From Dyella sp. C9 (GTDB taxonomy: Bacteria; Pseudomonadota; Gammaproteobacteria; Xanthomonadales; Rhodanobacteraceae): DNA of 64,000 nucleotides. Position 1 is the first letter of the stretch. Each line of letters opens with the position of its first letter. The notes under the pieces were generated by a model that worked only from the letters and a program-made list of their open reading frames with translations, was not told the origin of the DNA and searched no databases. The stretch is taken from NCBI RefSeq assembly GCF_003332825.1, contig NZ_QIRF01000015.1:1-64000 (forward strand), given 5' to 3'. Of this stretch, positions 30,710-39,348 are shown in pieces. A program made the translations under genes and the position numbers.

Positions 30710-32363
30710 CGGCGCGGTAGACCGCCTTGCCATCCACCCAGGTACTGAGCGGCTTGAGATCGGCGATACGCCGCGGCGGCACCGTCATCGGATCACCATC
30801 CAGGATCACGAAGTCGGCCCGCATGCCCGGCTTGAGCATGCCCACCTCGTGCTCCATGAATGCCGCATAGGCCGCGCCACGGGTAAACCCTGCAAGGGCT
30901 TCCTGCCGACTGACCCGCTGGTCGGGCAGCCAGCCACCCGGCGGTTGGCCGCCAAGATCCTGCCGCGTGACCGCAGCGTACAGGCCCAGCATCGGGTTGA
31001 CGTGTTCCACCGGAAAATCCGAACCGAAGGCGAGCGGCACCTTTTCGTGGATGAAGCGCTGCCACGCATAGGCGCCCTTCAGGCGCTCGGCACCCAACCG
31101 CTGCTCGGCCCAGGGCATGTCCGAAGTCGCATGGGTCGGCTGCATCGAGGCGACCAGATGCAGCTGCGCGAAGCGGGGGATATCGTCCAGCGCGACGATC
31201 TGCGCGTGCTCGACGCGCCAGCGATGATCGCCTGAAGCCGCATCGCCCAACACAGCCTGGTAGGTGTCCAGCACCATGCGATTGCCGCGATCGCCGATGG
31301 CGTGGGTAGCCACCTGCACATGGCAACGGAAGGCCTTTTCCACGGCGTGCCGATAGGCATCAGGCTGGGTGACCAGGATGCCGCGATTGCCGTGGTCGTC
31401 GCTGTAATCGGCCAACAGGGCTGCGCCGCGGCTACCGAGCGCGCCATCCATATACAGCTTTACCGTGCGCATCTGCAGGCGGCCGCCACCGTCCACCCAA
31501 TGCCCGCCCTGCCCGCACAACCACTCCAGCGCCGCGTGATCGCCATCGGCCATCTCGAACAGGCGCAACGGGATCTCGCCCTTCGCAGCCATCTCCTGCA
31601 ACACCTTGAAGTCGTCGAGGCTGACCCCGGGATCGTGCACGCCGGTAAGGCCGGCCGCCACCGCGTCGGCGAAGGCGGCCTTGTAGGCCTCCCGCGTCTG
31701 CTCGTGGGTCAGTGGCGGCATGGCGCTCGCCACCAGGCCCATCGCACCATCCACCAGCACGCCACTGGCCTTGCTGCCCTGGCGCACGATGCGACCGCCC
31801 TCGGGCTGCCAGTCGCCATCCAGCGGTCGGCTCGCCAACTTCATGGCCGCAGAGTTCACCCAGATCGCGTGGCCATCGATGCGTTCGAGGTAGACCGGGC
31901 GATCGGGAAACGCCGCATCCAGGTCGGCCGCGGCGGGAAATTGCTTGTCGGCCCAAAGATTCTGGTCCCAGCCCTGGCCGACCAGCCACGCCCCCTCGGG
32001 CAGGCGTGCCGCACCTGCCTTCAGGCGCTCGAGGATCTCCGCCTTGCTGTGCGCACCCGCCAACGCCACCTGGATGTGCGTCATGCCCAGGCCCAGCATG
32101 TGGCCGTGCGCGTCGATCAAGCCAGGAATCACCGTCGCGCCGCGGGCGTCGACCCTGGAGGCCTCGGGATAGCGTCGGATCAGTTCATCCGTGCTTCCCA
32201 CGGCGAGCAGGCGGCCATCGTCACCCCACGCCAGCGCGGTGGCCTCGGGCCGCTGCGGGTCCATGGTGTGGACGTGTGCGTCGATGAGCAGGCTGGCGGC
32301 CTGCGCGGGCGAGGCGACGGCAATGAACAGCGCGAGCAAGGCACGACGCAGGGCGGGTCGCAT
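30687..32363 (-). CDS. exported amidohydrolase (YtcJ-like)
   Basis: A 558-residue metal-dependent amidohydrolase-3 family protein. A signal peptide (MRPALRRALLALFIAVASPAQA) suggests export to the periplasm. The metal motif is IDAHGHML, and later IDGHAIWVNS, THAIGDRGN, VEHAQI and FGSDFPVEHVNPM match the YtcJ group. Substrate unknown; relatives hydrolyse N-substituted formamides or act as imidazolonepropionase-like enzymes. ATG 32363 was chosen because it begins the signal peptide. The gene ends inside the azoR terminator. Upstream, the next minus-strand gene is 96 bp away. Confidence 0.9.
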   Translation of the reverse strand: MRPALRRALLALFIAVASPAQAASLLIDAHVHTMDPQRPEATALAWGDDGRLLAVGSTDELIRRYPEASRVDARGATVIPGLIDAHGHMLGLGMTHIQVALAGAHSKAEILERLKAGAARLPEGAWLVGQGWDQNLWADKQFPAAADLDAAFPDRPVYLERIDGHAIWVNSAAMKLASRPLDGDWQPEGGRIVRQGSKASGVLVDGAMGLVASAMPPLTHEQTREAYKAAFADAVAAGLTGVHDPGVSLDDFKVLQEMAAKGEIPLRLFEMADGDHAALEWLCGQGGHWVDGGGRLQMRTVKLYMDGALGSRGAALLADYSDDHGNRGILVTQPDAYRHAVEKAFRCHVQVATHAIGDRGNRMVLDTYQAVLGDAASGDHRWRVEHAQIVALDDIPRFAQLHLVASMQPTHATSDMPWAEQRLGAERLKGAYAWQRFIHEKVPLAFGSDFPVEHVNPMLGLYAAVTRQDLGGQPPGGWLPDQRVSRQEALAGFTRGAAYAAFMEHEVGMLKPGMRADFVILDGDPMTVPPRRIADLKPLSTWVDGKAVYRAEKTNAAP

Positions 32364-32459
32364 GTGGAACTCCGGTCCGTGGGTACCGCACGACTTTGCC
32401 CACCCCGGCACTCGGAAACAAGCAGCGAGTCGGCAGCCGGTTCCGGCCGGCCCCGGTGC

Positions 32460-32696
32460 TCAGGCTGCCTTTTCCAGCAAATCGGCCGTCCGCACGAAAT
32501 GCGCCAGGCGGATCGACGAGTCGGTCCCGGGCATTTCCACGCTGACCGCGCGCCTGGACCGAAGGTGCTCGTCACGCGCCACCTCGCGGGCCAGCCGGAT
32601 CGCCGGTTCGAGGTGAAGACCACTGAACAAGGTGAAGCCCGAACGACACACACTCCACCGGCCATCGGCGGACTGCTTGAGCGAATAGGTGACCAT
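32460..32696 (-). CDS. small hypothetical protein (78 residues)
   Basis: From ATG 32696 it encodes MVTYSLKQSADGRWSVCRSG and continues with a helix rich in Arg (LAREVARDEHLRSRRAV). An in-frame ATG at 32756 would add 20 residues without conserved look. The pattern of a short beta-hairpin followed by a helix resembles DUF2188-like small proteins, but I cannot assign it. It lies upstream of the amidohydrolase on the same strand. Ribosome-binding sites are weak for both starts. Confidence 0.5.
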   Translation of the reverse strand: MVTYSLKQSADGRWSVCRSGFTLFSGLHLEPAIRLAREVARDEHLRSRRAVSVEMPGTDSSIRLAHFVRTADLLEKAA

Positions 32697-33040
32697 GTTC
32701 CAACCCTGTCGAAAGAGAGAGCCCCGCCACCACTTGATCGTGTGAGGAACATCCACTCACGCTGTCCGTGCTGGACCGAACAAGAGTGCACTCATTTCCC
32801 TGGAAGCCCTATCGGCCATCCACACTGCAGATTGTAGGAATGAAACTACAGTGGTCTTGCATGTTCGCTCATCCGCGGCATGGCGAACAGATGTTTCACA
32901 CCTGATACACCGATGCTTGCCGAGCATGAATCACAGGCACGTCCCAGCCTGAACCCGCGCAGCAAGCGTCCATGGCCATGTCACCCGCGGTTAATTGCCT
33001 GGCTCGCAGTTTCGGTACATCCAAGATGGAGCCATGAGCG

Positions 33041-33277
33041 ATGTCACAAATGACGGAAGAACCGCAGAGTGGGTTGCTCCGCGCATTCGACGAGCTGCTG
33101 GACCTGTATCGATTGCTGGAGCAGGAAAACGAGCTTTTGCGCGGCCAGCTCCGCAGGCATGCCGCGGGCGAAATGCAGATACGCGAAGCCGAACGCCGGA
33201 TGATGGAGATGCGCGGCATCTCTCCTTCGATCATGCGGGAGCGATTCCACGCCTTGCTCGCCGCCCGGCACCCCTGA
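33041..33277 (+). CDS. small coiled-coil protein (78 residues), unknown
   Basis: A 78-residue, mostly helical protein with a heptad-like stretch LLRAFDELLDLYRLLEQENELLRGQLRRH, probably a short coiled coil. GGAG lies 9 bp before ATG 33041. It ends 30 bp before the LigD-type polymerase gene on the same strand and is probably co-transcribed with it. No family recognised; a dimerising accessory protein is only a guess. Confidence 0.6.
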   Translation: MSQMTEEPQSGLLRAFDELLDLYRLLEQENELLRGQLRRHAAGEMQIREAERRMMEMRGISPSIMRERFHALLAARHP

Positions 33278-33307
33278 GGCAACACAAAGCCACCACGGAG
33301 CCTTCGC

Positions 33308-34198
33308 ATGGACGAAATCCTGGGCATTGCCATAAGCCACCCCGAGCGCGTGATCTATCCAGACACGCACATCACCAAGGAGCGGATCGCGCGCTATTAC
33401 GCCGGCATCATGGACTGGCTGTTGCCCGGCATCAGCGGCCGCCCTACCTCGGTGCTGCGATCTCCCGAAGGCATCGGCAGCAAGGGCTTCTTCCAGAAGC
33501 ACCCCATGCAAGGGCTCAAGCACACGGGCCATGTCCGTCTGCGCGAGGAAAACGGCGAGGTCGACGACTATCTCTGCCCGGCCACGCCCACGTCGATCAT
33601 CGAGCTGGTGCAATTCGGCGTCATCGAATTCCATCCGTGGGCTGCGCGGGCGACTTCGCTCGAGGAGGCCGATTACCTGGTCTTCGACCTCGACCCTGGA
33701 GACGGGCTGTCCTGGCGCGACGTGATCGAGGCGGCACGCCACGTGCGCGAACGCCTTGCCGACGATGGAATGCGCAGCTTTGTCCGCACCACCGGCGGCA
33801 AGGGCCTGCACGTGGTGGTGCCGCTGCATTCGCAGTGCGCGTGGACGGATGCGCGGCAGTACGCGCAGGCCTTTGCGAAGCGGCTGGCGAGCGCCGACCC
33901 TTCCGGATTCACGGCCAAGGCAGCCAAGCATGAACGCGTCCGCCGCATCTTCATTGACTACCTGCGCAACAGCCGTGGCGCCACCAGCATCGCCTCATTC
34001 TCGCTGCGTGCCCGTGCCGGCGCCACGGTGGCCATGCCCTTGCGATGGGAAGAACTCGGCAAATGCGCAGGGCCCGCGACTTTCGACATCGATACGGCCC
34101 CGCGACGACTGAAACGCCTGCGCGGACATCCATGGGAGGATTTCGACCGCCTGATGCAATCACCACCACGGCAAGGGCGCGAGGCGACGATGGAGTGA
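33308..34198 (+). CDS. stand-alone LigD-type primase-polymerase domain protein
   Basis: A 296-residue archaeo-eukaryotic primase-superfamily protein like the polymerase domain of the repair ligase LigD. Conserved motifs are ISHPERVIYPDTHITKERIARYY, the catalytic D-x-D in VFDLDPGDGLSW, and the phosphate-binding RTTGGKGLHVVVPL. The ligase and nuclease domains of LigD are absent, and there is no Ku gene nearby. Such lone polymerases (LigD-like/PrimPol) can extend or prime at DNA ends. It probably forms an operon with the 78-residue coiled-coil gene and converges on a receiver-only gene with a 4-bp gap. Confidence 0.9.
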   Translation: MDEILGIAISHPERVIYPDTHITKERIARYYAGIMDWLLPGISGRPTSVLRSPEGIGSKGFFQKHPMQGLKHTGHVRLREENGEVDDYLCPATPTSIIELVQFGVIEFHPWAARATSLEEADYLVFDLDPGDGLSWRDVIEAARHVRERLADDGMRSFVRTTGGKGLHVVVPLHSQCAWTDARQYAQAFAKRLASADPSGFTAKAAKHERVRRIFIDYLRNSRGATSIASFSLRARAGATVAMPLRWEELGKCAGPATFDIDTAPRRLKRLRGHPWEDFDRLMQSPPRQGREATME

Positions 34199-34202
34199 CC
34201 CC

Positions 34203-34628
34203 TCAGGAGCCGACCAGCGTCTCCACGCGCCCCAGCACCGGCGACACAAAATACTGATGGTCAAGCACGGCCTTGACTGCATCAACCAGCTCCTCGCCGG
34301 CAGATGCCTTGAGCACATAGCCACGACCGATCGTCAACGCGGCGCGCGCCAGCAACGGATCGTCATGCACGGTGATGAAGACCAACGGCAAGCCGGGTTG
34401 CTCACCGACCAGTTCCCGCGCTGCCTGCATGCCATCCATCCCCGGCATGCTGATGTCGGTCACCACCACATCGGGGCGCAAGCGCCGCACCGCCTTGACC
34501 AGGGCTTCGCCGTGGGCGACCACGGCCAGCACATCGAACTCCTCGCCCAGCAGCTCACGAACCTGCTCGGCAACAGGAGGATGATCCTCGGCCAGCACTA
34601 GGGTGGCTCGCGTCACGCCGGTCTCCAT
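34203..34628 (-). CDS. single-domain response regulator (receiver only)
   Basis: A 141-residue CheY-like receiver. The acidic pair is E14/D15 (LVLAEDH), the phosphorylation site D58 (VVVTDISMPGMDG), with the conserved Thr in VFITVHD and Lys in GYVLKASAG. Sequence is closest to the NarL/FixJ receivers encoded next door, but there is no HTH; the stop comes soon after the receiver. It may be a phosphate sink or a regulator that lost its DNA-binding domain. A GTAAAATTAC box lies 78 bp upstream of its start. Confidence 0.9.
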   Translation of the reverse strand: METGVTRATLVLAEDHPPVAEQVRELLGEEFDVLAVVAHGEALVKAVRRLRPDVVVTDISMPGMDGMQAARELVGEQPGLPLVFITVHDDPLLARAALTIGRGYVLKASAGEELVDAVKAVLDHQYFVSPVLGRVETLVGS

Positions 34629-34705
34629 GAAACGTGGGGCGGGTAACCCGCAGCATGTCCCAACGCAAACACCTGCGCCACCGAAAGAGAACCGATGTTC
34701 CCCTA

Positions 34706-34717
34706 AGTAAAATTACC
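34706..34717. promoter_or_regulatory. GTARWWYTAC box A (receiver-only gene promoter)
   Basis: AGTAAAATTACC, core GTAA-AA-TTAC. It lies in the 140 bp gap upstream of the receiver-only gene. One of six copies of the same palindrome in this gene cluster. Confidence 0.6.
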
Positions 34718-34768
34718 CTCCCGTGCCCCCCGCCCCGTGCGCACCGCGCTGACCTACGGCCTTTATGC

Positions 34769-35419
34769 TCAGAACAGCAGCCCCAGGTCTTCGGCGCGCC
34801 TCACCAGCTCCAGGGTCGAGTGCACCCCAAGGACCTGCATCATGGTGTACTTGTGTGCCTCGACCGTGCGCACCGACAAGCCGAGCTGCAGCGCGATCTG
34901 TTTGGAGCGCAGGCCCTCCCCGACCAGCCGCAGCACCTGCAACTGCTTGGATGTCAGGTTGCGGGTGTCCGTAAGCTGCCCGCTGATGTAACGCGCCCCA
35001 AGCGCCGGTGTCACATAGGTGCCGCCGGTCATCACCTGTCGCGCGGCATTGCGAAGATCCTCGCCGGCTGAATTCTTGAGGATGTATCCACTCGCGCCCG
35101 CGCGCAGCGCTGCCACCGCCAACGCGGGCTCCATGTGCATGGTCAGGAACACGAAGCGAGTGAACACGCCAGCCTGCCGCAGGCTTTTCAGCGCATCCAT
35201 GCCACTGCAGCGCGGCATGTTGATATCGGCGACCACGAGGTCTGGCTTCAGCCGCTGCACCGCCTCGATCAGTGCCTCGCCGTCGGAGGCGATCTCAAGC
35301 AGGTCGAAATCCTCTTCCAGGATGTGCTGCACGCCCTCGGCCACCATGCGGTGGTCGTCAGCGATGATCAGGCCTGGCCTTGCAGCGGCGACGCTGGCCC
35401 TAACGGAATGCATATGCAT
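34769..35419 (-). CDS. NarL/FixJ-type response regulator
   Basis: A 216-residue two-domain regulator: receiver with phosphorylation site D65 (LVVADINMPRCSG) and Lys in SGYILKNSAG, then a LuxR-type HTH at about 150-210 (NLTSKQLQVLRLVGEGLRSKQIALQLGLSVRTVEAHKYTM). The start lies inside the 3' end of the histidine kinase gene (52-bp overlap), so the two are a translationally linked pair. Likely DNA target: the GTARWWYTAC boxes found in neighbouring promoters (inference). Confidence 0.93.
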   Translation of the reverse strand: MHMHSVRASVAAARPGLIIADDHRMVAEGVQHILEEDFDLLEIASDGEALIEAVQRLKPDLVVADINMPRCSGMDALKSLRQAGVFTRFVFLTMHMEPALAVAALRAGASGYILKNSAGEDLRNAARQVMTGGTYVTPALGARYISGQLTDTRNLTSKQLQVLRLVGEGLRSKQIALQLGLSVRTVEAHKYTMMQVLGVHSTLELVRRAEDLGLLF

Positions 35420-36957
35420 AGTTCAGTCCCTTTCCCCAGAGTCGAACAAAGGCGATAACTACCACCGAGCAACTTTGCGCGCTCATCGATGCTCATCAGT
35501 CCCAACCCCCTGCCACCCTCCGCGTCCAGCTCGAACCCCTTGCCGTCATCGGATACGGTGAGGTCCACGCGATCCTCGCCGATCCGCAGCGCGACCCGGA
35601 TATGCTGCGCACTCGAATGCCTGACCGCATTCGCCAGCGCCTCCTGGGCTACGCGATACAAGCAGAGCGACACGTCCTCCGAAAGATCCTTGGCCTGCGG
35701 CGACACCGTCAGGTCGATGAGTGGACCGCTGCGCTGACGATGCGTCTGGCACAGTCCCGCGAGTGCAGCCGTCAGCCCAGTCTGGGTAAGCATGCTGGGA
35801 TGAAGATCATGTGAAATATGTCGCACGTCTTCCGACAGCGAAATCAAGTCGTTTTGCAGCTGGCTCACGTCGGGACGACTGCGCTCATCAACCTTGCGAC
35901 GCAGCGCACTGAGACGTATCGACGCCACCGCCAGGCGCTGGTTGATGTCGTCATGCAGGTCACGTGCGATACGCGCCCGCTCCTGCTCCTGCGCCACGAT
36001 CAGGCGGCCGGCCAGCTCGCGTATCTCCGAGCTGCTGACCGACAATGCCCGCTGGGTCGAGCGACGCTGCTCTACCAAGGCTGCGAGGAACAGCGAAGCG
36101 ATGGCGATGCCAAGCAGCCACAGCTGCACGCTCACCGTGGTCAAGGCCGCATCGTCCTGCACGAAGGGACCCTGGCGGGAAAGGCTCAGTTCGATGGCGA
36201 TGCCACCCATCACCAGGCTCACCATGCAGGTACCCGGAATCTGCGCACGCAAGGCCACGAAGATCGCCAATGGCACCGGCGCAAGCAACAGCAGCGGCCG
36301 CAGCGTGCCGTACTCGCCCAGCTCGCGCCACCCCAGCCACAAGAGCGCCAGTGCGACGACTATCACCAGCAACACGCTCCAGTTCGGCAGCGCATCCCTC
36401 CGCAACGACGAACCCGGATTTGCCAGGCTGACGATGGCGGGCGGTACCAGCACGTAACCCAGCGCATCGGCCAGGGCGACGTGCCACCAACTGCGAGACA
36501 ACCAGACCGGCATCGACAATACCTGCCCCAGCCATGACACCAACAGCGAGGCCACCAACGGCAGCAACAGTACCGCCAGGACCAGGTAGCCCAGCAGGCG
36601 GGAGAAATCGTCCAGGGAACGATCCTGCTGAAACGACACGCGGAACAACCATGCGACGCCGTTGATGAGTACCAGGGCGGTCGCACACGCAGCCGCGATG
36701 CCGATCACTGGCAGCCCCTGGATCAGAGGCACCGCGACCATCGCCAGCAGCCAGCCCACATCGTGGGCGAACCAATAGCACTGCTGGTCGCTCAGCAATA
36801 CACCCAGCAGCAGCGGTCCCGCGAGCCACAACATCTGGGCATCACCATGGCGATTCCACAGCATCAGCGACAGCCATTGCGCGACGCCCGCGGCGACGAG
36901 CATACCGGTGCCGCGCACCAGCAAGGGCAAGCCACCGCCTAGCGCCCATCCGTTCAT
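35368..36957 (-). CDS. membrane histidine kinase, HisKA_3 (NarX/DesK-like) type
   Basis: A 529-residue kinase. The first about 295 residues hold eight or more hydrophobic segments without a clear periplasmic loop, so the sensor is the membrane part itself (MASE1-like). Then comes a dimerisation helix with phospho-acceptor H335 in ARIARDLHDDINQRLAVASIRL and an HATPase domain with NAVRHSS, SDDGKGFEL and GRGLGLMSIDERAKLLGG. ATG 36957 has AAGGGGA just upstream and is preferred over earlier in-frame starts. It overlaps the response-regulator gene that follows. Confidence 0.92.
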   Translation of the reverse strand: MNGWALGGGLPLLVRGTGMLVAAGVAQWLSLMLWNRHGDAQMLWLAGPLLLGVLLSDQQCYWFAHDVGWLLAMVAVPLIQGLPVIGIAAACATALVLINGVAWLFRVSFQQDRSLDDFSRLLGYLVLAVLLLPLVASLLVSWLGQVLSMPVWLSRSWWHVALADALGYVLVPPAIVSLANPGSSLRRDALPNWSVLLVIVVALALLWLGWRELGEYGTLRPLLLLAPVPLAIFVALRAQIPGTCMVSLVMGGIAIELSLSRQGPFVQDDAALTTVSVQLWLLGIAIASLFLAALVEQRRSTQRALSVSSSEIRELAGRLIVAQEQERARIARDLHDDINQRLAVASIRLSALRRKVDERSRPDVSQLQNDLISLSEDVRHISHDLHPSMLTQTGLTAALAGLCQTHRQRSGPLIDLTVSPQAKDLSEDVSLCLYRVAQEALANAVRHSSAQHIRVALRIGEDRVDLTVSDDGKGFELDAEGGRGLGLMSIDERAKLLGGSYRLCSTLGKGTELCICIPLGPASPLQGQA

Positions 36958-37100
36958 CAATCCCCTTTTTGCTCCATGCACCAACCCGCTTGTCCGCAGC
37001 GCGGGTGAGTTGCCGATCCGGCCCGATTCGCCCTGTAGCGACGGTCCCAGTCCGCCACGCATTTCCCCACGATGGCCGTCATGCCCTCGTGACGACTTGC

Positions 37101-37110
37101 GTAGTTCTAC
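37101..37110. promoter_or_regulatory. GTARWWYTAC box B (kinase gene promoter)
   Basis: GTAGTTCTAC, a perfect palindrome apart from its TT centre, 144 bp upstream of the kinase ATG. Confidence 0.6.
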
Positions 37111-37233
37111 CGACTAGCAGCGATGACGACCGTCACGAAGAAACCACGCGACGAGCCGGGCGCAGTCGCTGGCCAACCCTCGTCAACCTGGTGGCAAACA
37201 CCCCCTTTATCCCGGCCACCACACGCCGGATCG

Positions 37234-37243
37234 GTAATTTTAC
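37234..37243. promoter_or_regulatory. GTARWWYTAC box C (second regulator promoter)
   Basis: GTAATTTTAC, the same sequence as box A read on the other strand, 220 bp upstream of the regulator gene at 37463. Confidence 0.55.
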
Positions 37244-37462
37244 TGAGCGGTTTTGAGTGAAAGTTCGCTTACCTGGCGGCGCGCGAGAGGCCAAGCTGAT
37301 GGCATGCCGACTTGCTGTCGGGGCCAGGACCTACAGGACATGACGACCTTGCGAGATCGCCCCCTTCCAGCCCGCCACTCCCTCATCGCGACTTCGCCGG
37401 ACACATCCATCGCAGGCGACCACACGCCCGGGTGGATGCCTGCGTTTGCCCAGGACTGACGC

Positions 37463-38155
37463 ATGGCGAGCCCGCGGACCAAACGAAGGAGCACGCACAG
37501 GCTCAGGGTGCTATTGGCCGACGAACACCGCTGCGTCGCCGAAGGGCTGGCCGGCCTGATCGCCAAGCGCACGGGCTCGGTGCGGATCGTCCACGATGGC
37601 GAAGCGCTGATCGGCGCCGTACTGGCCGATGAAGCCGACCTGGTGATTACCGACATTGCCATGCCCCCCTTCAGTGCACTGCAGGCGCTGCGGCGACTAC
37701 GGCACGAGGGCAGCACCGTTCCCGTGGTGGTGCTTTCCACCCACAACGAGCCACTGATCGTGCGCGAGGCCATGCAGGCCGGCGCCAATGGCTACGTACT
37801 CAAGCAATCGCCGAGCAGCGAGTTGTTCATCGCCATCGGCGAAGTGGCCGCCGGCAACCAGTTCATCAGCCCCGGCCTGATGGCCACCGTGCTGCAGACG
37901 CCGGACACGCTGCATCGACTCACCCGTCGCCAGCGCGACGTGATCGACCTGATGGCCCGGGGACGGCGCACCCATGAGATAGCCGCGGACCTGGGTATCT
38001 CGGTCCGCACGGTCGAAAGCCACCGGCAATCCTTGCTCGACCTGCTGGGGGTGCACAGCGGCGTTGCCCTGATCCGCGAAGCCGAACGGCTCGGCCTGAT
38101 TCCGCTGGCCCCTTACGACGCCGCACCCGCGGCAAAGGACGAAGCCGCGTCCTGA
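37463..38155 (+). CDS. NarL/FixJ-type response regulator (second)
   Basis: A 230-residue regulator: receiver with acidic residues in LLADEHR, phosphorylation site D64 (LVITDIAMPPFSA), Lys in GYVLKQSPS, and a C-terminal LuxR-type HTH (HRLTRRQRDVIDLMARGRRTHEIAADLGISVRTVESHR). The first 14 residues are basic. It has no kinase of its own and may share the neighbouring one. The lipoprotein gene follows after 60 bp. Confidence 0.92.
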   Translation: MASPRTKRRSTHRLRVLLADEHRCVAEGLAGLIAKRTGSVRIVHDGEALIGAVLADEADLVITDIAMPPFSALQALRRLRHEGSTVPVVVLSTHNEPLIVREAMQAGANGYVLKQSPSSELFIAIGEVAAGNQFISPGLMATVLQTPDTLHRLTRRQRDVIDLMARGRRTHEIAADLGISVRTVESHRQSLLDLLGVHSGVALIREAERLGLIPLAPYDAAPAAKDEAAS

Positions 38156-38215
38156 CGCCTCTGCGATCCACGCTTGATGGGCCCGTTTGCGATGACAACC
38201 AGGAGATCCGACGTC

Positions 38216-38794
38216 ATGAAACCGCTGCGACATGTCCTGCTGTGCCTGGCGCTTGCACTCACTGCCTGCTCCACCGTCAGCATCAGCAATCAGTGGAAGG
38301 ATCCAAGCTGGTCAGGCCCTCCGGCATCCAATGTGCTGGTGGTGGGCATCACCAAGAGCGACACCACCCGGCGCATTTTCGAGGACACGTTCGTCCAGCA
38401 GCTCCAGGCCGCAGGCGTCAGCGCGGAACAGAGTTATACGCAGATTCCCGCGGGCGATACCTCGGCCAAGCTCGGCGACGTCGTCAAATCCAGCGGCGCG
38501 CAGGTGATCCTCGCCACGCGCGTGCAGCGCATCGAGCAGAAGACCAGCGTCACGCCCAGCGGTCCTGGCTGGGGCGGTTTCTACGGCTGGTACGGCGGTG
38601 CATGGGCGAGCACGCCCGACGTCACCCAGTACGATGAAGTGACCCTGGAAACCACCGTGTGGGATGCGCGCACCCAGCGGGTGGTATGGACCGTGACGAC
38701 CACGGGCATCGGCACCAGCAACATCCCCAAGGCCGTGCAGGACCTGGCTGCCACCCTCATTCCCAAGCTCAAGAGCGATGGCGTGATCCGCTGA
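38216..38794 (+). CDS. lipoprotein, unknown function
   Basis: A 192-residue lipoprotein: MKPLRHVLLCLALALTACS ends in the lipobox LTAC, so the mature protein is lipid-anchored at about C18. The rest has a compact alpha/beta pattern (ASNVLVVGITKSDTTRRIFEDTFVQQL, AQVILATRVQRIEQ, LETTVWDARTQRVVWTVTT), similar in style to DUF4136 or CsgG-like small lipoproteins, but not firmly assignable. AGGAGA at 38201-38206 fixes ATG 38216. Confidence 0.8.
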   Translation: MKPLRHVLLCLALALTACSTVSISNQWKDPSWSGPPASNVLVVGITKSDTTRRIFEDTFVQQLQAAGVSAEQSYTQIPAGDTSAKLGDVVKSSGAQVILATRVQRIEQKTSVTPSGPGWGGFYGWYGGAWASTPDVTQYDEVTLETTVWDARTQRVVWTVTTTGIGTSNIPKAVQDLAATLIPKLKSDGVIR

Positions 38795-38860
38795 ACCACA
38801 CCGACCACGCCGAGCCGCCTGGGCGCCCTCCCAACATCCATTCACTCGTGGAGTGACATC

Positions 38861-39319
38861 ATGAAAGCATCGATCCTCCGCACGCTCGCCATGGCCGGCA
38901 GCTTTGCCGCCACCTCGGCCGGAGCCCAGCAATGGCCCGCCGCCTATCCCGCGCAAGGACAGAGCACCGAACAGCAGCAGGCAGACAAGACATCATGCCA
39001 GTCCTGGGCGCAGAACAACGCAACCACGCAGGCGGCGCCTCCCGCCCAGACCGGTGCTGCCGCGGGCGGAGGACAGCGCGTTGGCGGCGCAGTACGTGGC
39101 GCCGCCGCCGGCGCCGCAGTGGGTGGCATCGCCAACGGCGACGCCGGGCACGGCGCAGCGGTTGGCGCAACGGCGGGCGTGGTCGCCGGCGGCGTGCGGG
39201 CACGCCAGCAGCGGCGCGAACAGAACGAGGCAGCCGCCGCCACCCAGAACCAGAACGCCGCCGCATACGGACAGGCTTACGGCGCCTGCATGAAGGGCAA
39301 GGGCTATACCGTCGGCTAG
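38861..39319 (+). CDS. glycine-zipper envelope protein
   Basis: A 152-residue exported protein with a signal peptide (MKASILRTLAMAGSFAATSAGA). The middle has alternating Gly/Ala stretches, GGAVRGAAAGAAVGGIANGD and GHGAAVGATAGVVAGGV, the pattern of glycine-zipper (YMGG/OmpA-associated) proteins that insert in or line the outer membrane. Two cysteines remain, one near residue 46 and one in YGACMKGKGYTV at the end. 66 bp separate it from the lipoprotein gene. Confidence 0.8.
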   Translation: MKASILRTLAMAGSFAATSAGAQQWPAAYPAQGQSTEQQQADKTSCQSWAQNNATTQAAPPAQTGAAAGGGQRVGGAVRGAAAGAAVGGIANGDAGHGAAVGATAGVVAGGVRARQQRREQNEAAAATQNQNAAAYGQAYGACMKGKGYTVG

Positions 39320-39348
39320 GCCTGCCAGCACGGGTGTCGACCGGCGCG

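Larger units (their letters stand above)
36958..37462. promoter_or_regulatory. divergent region between kinase and second regulator
   Basis: 505 bp without a convincing gene. It contains two GTARWWYTAC boxes (37101-37110 and 37234-37243), between the leftward kinase gene and the rightward regulator gene. The A/T-rich stretch near 37230-37262 is the likeliest promoter zone, but no -35/-10 pair was fixed. Confidence 0.55.

Noticed and set aside
32821-32860. GTAGGAATGAAACTAC as another box of the two-component regulon
   Set aside because: Half-sites GTAG and CTAC are 8 bp apart rather than 2, so it does not fit GTARWWYTAC.
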